Origin: CAYLSO01 sp964386525
GTDB taxonomy: Bacteria > Eisenbacteria > RBG-16-71-46 > DASYSL01
NCBI GenBank assembly: GCA_964386525.1
Contig: CAYLSO010000064.1
Span: 1 to 5,976 of the forward strand
Direction of reading: 5' to 3'
DNA length: 5,976 nt
Part shown: piece by piece, positions 1 through 5,976 of the stretch
Position numbering within the stretch: position 1 is the stretch's first letter
Layout of the letters: each line of letters begins with the position of its first letter
The notes under the pieces: model-generated
What the model saw: the letters and a program-made list of their open reading frames with translations, nothing else
What the model was told of the DNA's origin: nothing
The model's database searches: none
Program-made: the position numbers and the translations under genes

Positions 1-720
1 GCCGTCGCGGCTCTCGGCCACATGTGCCAGCTCGAGGTGCTCGCCGGGTCCCGCCAGGCGCACGCGGTGCTCGCCGACGGCCGACCCGCCGCGCAGCGAG
101 TGGATGCCGATCTCGCGCTCCGGGCGCGGGCCCACCGCCCCCTCGCGGCCCGGGCGCGCCGCGTCCGGCCACGCCCAGCCGCGGGCCGCCGCCGCCTCGC
201 GCCCCAGCCACAGCGCCGTCCCGGAGGGGCTGTCGCGCTTGGCCGCGTGGTGCGCTTCCACGATCTCCACGTCGTAGCCCGGCAGCCGCCGGGCAGCCTC
301 GCGCAGCAGGCCGGCCAGGACCGTCACGCCCAGGCTGAGGTTCGGGCTCACCAGGACGGGCACGCGGCGGGCCGCCGCCTCGAGCTCCCTTTCCGCGGCT
401 TCCGGCAAGCCGGTCACCGCCACCACCAGGGCGACTCCGTCGCCGGCCGCCCGGCGCACGTGGGCCGCCACTGCGCCGGCCGCGCCGGCGTCGAAGAACA
501 CGCGGGGCGATCCCCAAGGCCCGTCGTCGGGAACACACGCCGGTAGCCCGGCGAGGTCCGCCAGCGGGGGCCGGCCGAGCCCGGCGTGTCCCGGCCGCTC
601 CAGGCAGGCGGTCACCGTGAAGCGGGAGTCGCCCGCCAGCCGGCGCAGCACGGCACCGCCGAGCCTGCCGGCCGCGCCCGCGACGGCCACGCCGATGGGC
701 CCGCCCCCCGCCGCGTTCAT
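1..720 (-). CDS. dapB: 4-hydroxy-tetrahydrodipicolinate reductase, 3' end cut by window edge
   Basis: DapB performs the NAD(P)H-dependent reduction that follows DapA in cytoplasmic lysine/diaminopimelate synthesis. The frame is open for 240 codons from ATG at 720 to the window edge; about 30 C-terminal residues of the usual ~270 are missing. Visible: the Rossmann start VAGAAGRLG (residues 13-21), an acidic-basic pair E41-R42 where E. coli has the cofactor-binding E38-R39, and the family signature EAHHAAKRDSPSGTA (155-169) with catalytic His157/His158 and Lys161. The stretch VGEHRVRL (215-222) matches the conserved VGEH region. Odd: the usual DF(S/T) loop reads DAG (77-79) and the usual GTTG loop reads AVTG (101-104). 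The ATG overlaps the dapA stop as ATGA and has no clear Shine-Dalgarno, suggesting translational coupling. Identity is secure from the central signature and the dapA neighbour. Confidence 0.95.
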   Translation of the reverse strand, partial: MNAAGGGPIGVAVAGAAGRLGGAVLRRLAGDSRFTVTACLERPGHAGLGRPPLADLAGLPACVPDDGPWGSPRVFFDAGAAGAVAAHVRRAAGDGVALVVAVTGLPEAAERELEAAARRVPVLVSPNLSLGVTVLAGLLREAARRLPGYDVEIVEAHHAAKRDSPSGTALWLGREAAAARGWAWPDAARPGREGAVGPRPEREIGIHSLRGGSAVGEHRVRLAGPGEHLELAHVAESRDG

Positions 721-1613
721 GCCGACCGGCCGGCCGCGGCGCGCGGTCCCGCCACCCCGGCGGCGAGCGCCGCCTCGAGGATCTTGCCCTCGGATGCCTT
801 CCCGACCGGCACCAGCGGCAGCCGCAGCTCGTTGGCGATCATCCCCCAGGCGGAGAGCAGGAACTTCACCGGCCCCGGGTTCGACTCCACGAACAGGCCG
901 CGCGCCAATGGCAGCAGGCGGCGGTGCATGGCCTCCGCCTCGCTCAGCCGCCCGGCCTCGAAGTGCACGAGCAGCTCGCGCATCTCGCGCGGGGCCACGT
1001 TGCCCACCACCGAGATGACGCCGCGCGCCCCCACCGCCAGCATGGGCAGGGTGAGCGAGTCGTCGCCGCACAGCACCGTGATGTCGCAGGCCGCGCGGAT
1101 GGCGCTCACCTGGTCGAGCGAGCCGGAGGCCTCCTTCACCGCCACGATGCGCGGATGCGCCGCCAGCTTGGCCACCGTCTCCGGGAGCATGTTGGTGCCG
1201 GTGCGGCCGGGCACGTTGTAGAGGACGATGGGCAGGTCCACGGCGTCGGCCACCGCGGTGAAGTGCGCCACCTGCCCGGCCGGCGTGGGCGTGTTGTAGT
1301 AGGGCGTCACGAGCATGGCGCCGTCGTAGCCCGCCGCCAGCGCCTCGCGCGTGCGCTCGATCGACACGGCGGTGTCGTTGGTGCCGGTGCCGGCCACCAG
1401 CCGGCAGCGGCCGCCGGCCACTTCGCGCACCTGATCGTAGAGGCGGCGGCGCTCGGCGCCCGTGAGCGTGGCCCCCTCGCCGGTGCTGCCGGCCACCACG
1501 ATGCCGTCGGCCGCGGCGGCGACGAGGAAGTCCACGAGCCGCTCGACCGCCGGCTCGTCCACGCGGCCGTCGCGCAGCGGCGTCACGATCGCGACCCAGA
1601 GACCTTCGAACAT
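717..1613 (-). CDS. dapA: 4-hydroxy-tetrahydrodipicolinate synthase
   Basis: DapA condenses pyruvate with L-aspartate-4-semialdehyde, the first committed step towards diaminopimelate and lysine. The 298-residue product has the normal family length (E. coli 292). It is a TIM barrel beginning MFEGLWVAIVTPL. Seen: GSTGEGATL (42-50), TPYYNTP (103-109) with Y106, YNVPGRTG (132-139) with Y132 and substrate-carboxylate R137, and the Schiff-base lysine K160 in VAVKEASG. The YNVPGRT arginine favours DapA over N-acetylneuraminate lyase. Odd: the catalytic-triad threonine (E. coli T44) is Ser43 here. The ATG at 1613 is chosen because it matches the family N-terminus and follows GGGAGGA at 1617-1623; the frame is open further upstream but only as a shadow over dapF. 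It lies 160 bases after dapF and overlaps dapB by ATGA. Confidence 0.97.
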   Translation of the reverse strand: MFEGLWVAIVTPLRDGRVDEPAVERLVDFLVAAAADGIVVAGSTGEGATLTGAERRRLYDQVREVAGGRCRLVAGTGTNDTAVSIERTREALAAGYDGAMLVTPYYNTPTPAGQVAHFTAVADAVDLPIVLYNVPGRTGTNMLPETVAKLAAHPRIVAVKEASGSLDQVSAIRAACDITVLCGDDSLTLPMLAVGARGVISVVGNVAPREMRELLVHFEAGRLSEAEAMHRRLLPLARGLFVESNPGPVKFLLSAWGMIANELRLPLVPVGKASEGKILEAALAAGVAGPRAAAGRSA

Positions 1614-1616
1614 GGT

Positions 1617-1623
1617 TCCTCCC
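1617..1623 (-). promoter_or_regulatory. Shine-Dalgarno of dapA
   Basis: On the minus strand the sequence reads GGGAGGA-ACC-ATG, with the GGAGG core four bases from the start codon. The spacing is short, but this is a near-consensus site and fixes the dapA start at 1613. A good independent ribosome site here contrasts with dapB and hslU, which rely on stop/start overlaps. Confidence 0.7.
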
Positions 1624-1689
1624 GTGTGGGGTGCCCGCGGTGGGAGCGGCCCGCGTGGCGGGGTCGCGCCCGCCTCCCATCGCCGGGCC

Positions 1690-1718
1690 AGTCTTTCAGA
1701 GTGCCGAGGGGCGGTCAA
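1690..1718 (-). promoter_or_regulatory. weak sigma70-like promoter candidate for dapAB
   Basis: In the dapF-dapA gap the minus strand carries TTGACC (1713-1718, 5 of 6 matches to the -35 consensus), a 17-base spacer, and AAGACT (1690-1695, only 3 of 6 matches to the -10). The spacing is ideal and the surroundings are locally less GC-rich than the rest of the window, but the -10 is poor. If used, it would give dapAB a leader of roughly 70 bases. This is inference from pattern only. Confidence 0.25.
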
Positions 1719-1730
1719 CGAGAACGCGAT

Positions 1731-1763
1731 GGCGCCGCGCGGGCGACCGCACCCGACGGCGCC
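1731..1763 (-). repeat. GC-rich inverted repeat after dapF, possible terminator or attenuator
   Basis: Perfect 7-base arms GGCGCCG (1731-1737) and CGGCGCC (1757-1763) enclose a second CGGG/CCCG pairing (1740-1743 with 1752-1755) around an 8-base loop. The hairpin begins about 10 bases after the dapF stop on the minus strand. No U tract follows (ATCGCGTTCTCG), so it is not a textbook intrinsic terminator; it could slow or attenuate transcription or protect an mRNA end. In such GC-rich DNA a chance hairpin is also possible. Confidence 0.35.
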
Positions 1764-1773
1764 GGGGCGAGCC

Positions 1774-2607
1774 TCAGGCCGGTTCGTACTCGGTCGCGAA
1801 GACGCGCACCGCCGGGCCGCGCAGCACGACGCCGGTGAGCGTCCCGGGACCGAGCTCGAAGGCGACCTCGAGCAGGTCCCCGCTGCGGGTGCGCACGCGC
1901 CACGGCGGCTTCCCCCAGCCGAGGCCGGTGGCCGCGGCGGCGGTGGCCGTGGCGCCGGTGCCGCACGCCAGGGTCTCCCCCTCGACGCCGCGCTCGAATG
2001 TGCGCAGCAGCAGCGTGCCGCCGGCGTCCAACTCGACGAAGTCGACGTTGGCGCCGGCCGGCCCCAGTTCGGGCAGCCGCCGCAGCGCGGGGGCCCACCC
2101 CGCCACGTCCACGGCCTCGATGTCGCGCGCCGGGGTCTCCCCCACCGGCACCACCAGGTGCGGCACGCCGCACGCCACGCGCACCGCCAGCGCGCGCCCC
2201 CAGGGCGCGTCCACCGCGAGTCGGGTCGGGGCCGGGACGTCGGGCAGGGAGAGCGCGACGTCGAAGTGGCCGGGTCCGCTCGGCTCCACCCGCGCCACAT
2301 GCGCTCCCCAGACGGAGCGGAAGCGCAGTCGCCCGCCTTCTCCTAGCCCCAGCCCCACCGCGAAGGCAGCGAGCACGCGGCCGCCGTTGCCGCACATGTC
2401 CGCCTCTCCCCCGTCGGCGTTGCGGTAGTGCATGCGGAAATCGAGGTCCGCGTCGGGTTCGAGCACGAGCAGCCCGTCGGCCCCCACGCCCCGCCGGCGG
2501 TCGCACGCGGCGCGCGCCCACGCGCTCCAATCCTGCGGCGCAGCCGCTCCCCGCCCGTCCACGACCAGGAAATCGTTGCCCGCCCCGTGCCACTTCTCGA
2601 CGCGCAT
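1774..2607 (-). CDS. dapF: diaminopimelate epimerase
   Basis: DapF interconverts LL- and meso-diaminopimelate without a cofactor, using two cysteines as acid and base; meso-DAP feeds peptidoglycan and, through LysA, lysine. The 277-residue product has the usual length (E. coli 274). Seen: N-terminal KWHGAGNDF (5-13), GVGADGLL (40-47), first active-site Cys72 in ADMCGNGGR, substrate-contact GVPHLVV (147-153) and ANVDF (186-190), then ERGVEGETLACGTG (205-218) with the second active-site Cys215. Both halves of the pseudo-symmetric fold are intact. The ATG at 2607 is supported by the conserved N-terminus and by AAGGGG at 2616-2621, eight bases upstream. It starts two bases after the lipoprotein stop, so the two are very probably co-transcribed. 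The frame happens to stay open far upstream, but that part is a shadow of the lipoprotein gene and not a fusion. Confidence 0.97.
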   Translation of the reverse strand: MRVEKWHGAGNDFLVVDGRGAAAPQDWSAWARAACDRRRGVGADGLLVLEPDADLDFRMHYRNADGGEADMCGNGGRVLAAFAVGLGLGEGGRLRFRSVWGAHVARVEPSGPGHFDVALSLPDVPAPTRLAVDAPWGRALAVRVACGVPHLVVPVGETPARDIEAVDVAGWAPALRRLPELGPAGANVDFVELDAGGTLLLRTFERGVEGETLACGTGATATAAAATGLGWGKPPWRVRTRSGDLLEVAFELGPGTLTGVVLRGPAVRVFATEYEPA

Positions 2608-2609
2608 GC

Positions 2610-3710
2610 CTACGGCCCCTTCGGCGCCGCGCCCGGAGGCGGTCCCGCCGGCGCCACCAGCAGGAGACCCGCCAGCTGGTCGCCCGGCCGCACCTTGATC
2701 TCCACCGCCTCCGAGGCCGGCTCCGCCGCCGCGTCCAGGCGGCCGTTCCTGTTGAGGTCGAGATAGCAGCGCAAGCGATACCGGCCGGCTTGCAGGCTCA
2801 CGGTGAACGCGCCGTTCTCCACCGCCACGCTGCCCGCCGACGGCTGCCCACCGGCGCTCACCGGCCGGTCCGTGAAGATCTCGATCTGCTCCGCCAGCAC
2901 CCGCAGGGCCACGCCGTTCGGCGCCAGGGTGTCGGCCACCGTGCCGGAGACCATGGCGGGTGCGACGGGGTCGAGGCTGAGGAGCGACACGTCCTCCGCC
3001 ACGGCCGCCGAGTCCGTGAGCGCCAGCGTGCTGTCGAGCGCGGTCAGATGATCGATGCCGGGCTCGAAGCTCAGGGTGCGGTTGGCGTCGTGGAAGGCGA
3101 ACAGGCGCCAGCGCGACGGCACCGGTAGGCCCCCCAGGTCGAACTCGCCGGCGCTCGCGCCGACACCGAGCGCGTCGAAGTCGCGCGCCGTGCTGTCGGG
3201 CGCATGTCCGAGGTCCTCGCGGTATGCCCACACGAAGACCCCCACGGCGCGATGGCCGCGCGCCTCGATGCGGCCGCGGATGCGCCCCGGAGGAAAGGCG
3301 CCACCGGTGGTGAAAGGAATCGCCCGGGGCTCGGCGATCGGATTGCCGCGCGCGTCGGTGGCGCCGGCGCAGACCACCAGGGTGTAGGCCTGACCGGCGC
3401 GCAGCGACTCGGCGGGCTCGTAGCGCAGGGTCCGCTCGCGCGAGCTCACGCGGCGCGCCGGCACATGGGGACCTACGACGAGCCAGCGCTCCGCCTCCCC
3501 CCAGCGCATGGGCTCGCTGAAGGCGACTTCCAGCACCGTTGCGCGCGGCACCTCCACGGCGCCGGAATCGGGAACCGTGGAGAGGACCCGTGGCGGCTCG
3601 GTGTCCGGCTGCCCCCCCGGCGGCGGCATCTTGCGCGCGCAGCCGGCGGCGCAGACGGCCAGGGCCGCGGCCGTCAGCGCGAGCCGCAGCGCCCCGCGGC
3701 ACCGGCTCAC
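2610..3710 (-). CDS. predicted lipoprotein with SbsA-type Ig-like domain
   Basis: Exported, lipid-anchored envelope protein of unknown function (366 residues from GTG at 3710). The N-terminus has basic residues, a hydrophobic stretch ALRLALTAAALAV and the lipobox-like AAGC with Cys24. The mature start, CARKMPPPGGQPDTEPP, is a familiar lead-in for this type. Residues ~39-137 look like a Big_5/SbsA Ig-like domain (TVPDSGAVEVP, VAFSEPM, AYTLVV, DARGNPI, IPFTT). Two related beta-rich units follow: ~141-220, ending GEFDLGGLPVPSRWRLFAFHDAN, and ~252-350, ending YRLRCYLDLNRNGRLD, whose last nine residues fit an EF-hand-like calcium loop. The start at 3710 is preferred over GTG at 3830 (overlapping the hslU stop) because it follows a strong Shine-Dalgarno and places the signal peptide at the very N-terminus; the longer form would carry 40 extra polar residues. 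No enzyme motif was recognised. It is packed against dapF. Confidence 0.85.
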   Translation of the reverse strand: MSRCRGALRLALTAAALAVCAAGCARKMPPPGGQPDTEPPRVLSTVPDSGAVEVPRATVLEVAFSEPMRWGEAERWLVVGPHVPARRVSSRERTLRYEPAESLRAGQAYTLVVCAGATDARGNPIAEPRAIPFTTGGAFPPGRIRGRIEARGHRAVGVFVWAYREDLGHAPDSTARDFDALGVGASAGEFDLGGLPVPSRWRLFAFHDANRTLSFEPGIDHLTALDSTLALTDSAAVAEDVSLLSLDPVAPAMVSGTVADTLAPNGVALRVLAEQIEIFTDRPVSAGGQPSAGSVAVENGAFTVSLQAGRYRLRCYLDLNRNGRLDAAAEPASEAVEIKVRPGDQLAGLLLVAPAGPPPGAAPKGP

Positions 3711-3714
3711 CGGA

Positions 3715-3724
3715 CCCCTCCCCC
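3715..3724 (-). promoter_or_regulatory. Shine-Dalgarno deciding the lipoprotein start
   Basis: The minus strand reads GGGGGAGGGG-TCCG-GTG; the GGAGG core lies six bases before the GTG at 3710. This is the best ribosome site in the neighbourhood, and it selects the start that puts a lipoprotein signal peptide directly at the N-terminus. Confidence 0.65.
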
Positions 3725-3785
3725 GGCCGCCCGCCAGACGCTGGTCGAGGGCGTCGCGGGTCCAGGTGAGGAGCGAGAGGAAGTG

Positions 3786-3821
3786 GGCGCTCCGCCGGTC
3801 GGCCGCGACTGGAGAAGCGCC
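3786..3821 (-). terminator. strong imperfect hairpin after hslU, candidate terminator
   Basis: Minus-strand 36-base element beginning 5 bases after the hslU stop. The outer arms GGCGCTTCTCC (3811-3821) and GGCGGAGCGCC (3786-3796) pair at 9 Watson-Crick positions plus one G-U with one mismatch. After a single A/C mismatch, GTCG (3806-3809) and CGAC (3798-3801) add four pairs around a CGGC tetraloop. A pyrimidine tract (CACTTCCTCTCGCTCC) follows in place of a U run. Position, stem length and tetraloop favour an intrinsic terminator or attenuator that separates hslVU from the lipoprotein-dapF unit; the weak U content leaves this open. Confidence 0.5.
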
Positions 3822-3826
3822 GCCAC

Positions 3827-5439
<1,613 letters not shown>

Positions 5440-5443
<4 letters not shown>

Positions 5444-5976
5444 TCGAGCGTCTCGATGACGAAGCGGTCGTTGCTGTAGATGCAGATCTCCGATGCCACG
5501 CGCAGGCTCTCCTCCACCAGTTGCGGCAGCGCCAGTGCGGCGTGCCGCGTCAGGGCGCGCGCCGCGGCCAGCGCGTACGGCCCACCGGAGCCCGCCGCCA
5601 CGATGCCGTCCTCCGGCTCGACCACCTCGCCGCTGCCGGCCACGATCAGCGCCCGCGTGCGGTCCACCACCGCCAGGGTGGCGTCGAGGCGCATGAGATG
5701 GCGGTCGGTCCGCCACTCCTTGGCCAGCTCGACCGCCGCCCGCTCGATCTTGCCCGAGTGCTTCGAGAGCATGCCCTCGAAGCGCTCGACCAGGGTCATG
5801 CTGTCGGCCACGGCGCCGGCGAAGCCGACCAGCACCTGGCCCTCGGCCAGCCGCCGGATCTTGCGCGCGGTGTGCTTGAGGGCGGTGTCGCCGACGGTCA
5901 CCTGGCCGTCGGCGCCGATGGCGGCGCGGCCGTCCCGGACGACGCCCAGGATGGTGGTGCCGTGCGGGACCGGACG
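5440..5976 (-). CDS. hslV: ATP-dependent protease peptidase subunit HslV (ClpQ), start beyond window edge
   Basis: HslV is the N-terminal-threonine peptidase (proteasome beta-subunit fold, double-hexamer ring) of the HslUV protease. The window holds 178 codons and the stop; only the start codon and perhaps a few residues are missing. Counting from the edge, the sequence RPVPHG is followed by TTIL. By family comparison, autocleavage after HG exposes the nucleophile Thr at residue 7 (mature Thr1). On mature numbering Asp17 (GADGQ) and Lys33 (ARKIRRL) fall exactly where expected. Also seen: VGFAGAVADS, AVELAKEWRTDR, GSGGPYALAAARAL and the C-terminal ICIYSNDRFVIE. An in-frame GTG at 5901 is internal and would remove the active site, so it is not the start. 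hslU follows with an ATGA overlap, as expected for partners made in fixed ratio. Confidence 0.96.

Noticed and set aside
1614..1773. Lysine riboswitch upstream of dapA
   Set aside because: The gap is shorter than a typical lysine riboswitch leader and shows no recognisable multi-helix core, only a simple hairpin.
924..2346. Long plus-strand open frames opposite dapA and dapF
   Set aside because: Same GC-driven shadow effect; low-complexity Ala/Arg/Gly/His-rich products with no motif, covering conserved genes on the other strand.
1774..3702. Apparent lipoprotein-DapF fusion, because the dapF frame stays open for 642 codons
   Set aside because: Upstream of 2607 the dapF frame differs from the lipoprotein frame and gives Arg/Gly/Ala-rich nonsense. 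The lipoprotein has its own stop at 2610-2612 and dapF has its own ATG and ribosome site.

Overview
The window reads as one tight block of six bacterial housekeeping genes, all on the minus strand, running in transcription order from the right edge to the left: hslV (start just outside the right edge), hslU, a predicted envelope lipoprotein with an Ig-like domain, dapF, dapA and dapB (3' end outside the left edge). Base composition is very GC-rich throughout (well above 65 % by eye), with almost no A/T runs. No mobile element, CRISPR array, tRNA, rRNA or phage gene was seen.

Organism: a diderm, lysine/diaminopimelate-making bacterium with high GC. The lipoprotein has the lead-in Cys-Ala-x-x-x-Pro-Pro-x-Gly-Gly-x-x-Asp-Thr-x-Pro-Pro followed by an SbsA-type (Big_5) Ig-like domain. 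From memory this architecture is typical of the FCB superphylum and relatives (Bacteroidota, Gemmatimonadota, Eisenbacteria-like lineages). HslV and DapF motifs fit such a source, but phylum placement is inference only.

Layout. 5440-5976: hslV, the threonine protease of the HslUV (ClpYQ) machine. 3827-5443: hslU, its AAA+ unfoldase, overlapping hslV by ATGA. 3711-3826: a non-coding gap holding a strong imperfect hairpin just after the hslU stop. 2610-3710: the lipoprotein, with a GTG start and a purine-rich Shine-Dalgarno. 1774-2607: dapF, two bases after the lipoprotein stop. 1614-1773: a second gap with a GC-rich hairpin, a weak promoter-like pair and a clear Shine-Dalgarno. 717-1613: dapA. 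1-720: dapB, overlapping dapA by ATGA.

How the genes work together: HslV and HslU form an ATP-dependent cytoplasmic protease. DapA condenses aspartate semialdehyde with pyruvate, DapB reduces the product to tetrahydrodipicolinate, and DapF later converts LL- to meso-diaminopimelate, giving peptidoglycan cross-link residues and lysine. The lipoprotein is the odd member, an exported cell-envelope protein co-oriented with dapF.

The region is essentially ordinary in gene content; I did not find an undescribed system. The points worth a second look are local: a Gly-to-Val change at the first position of the HslU Walker A loop, an ~80-residue low-complexity N-terminal extension on HslU, Thr-to-Ser at a catalytic position of DapA, divergent cofactor-loop motifs in DapB, and two intergenic hairpins that may split the block into separate transcription units.
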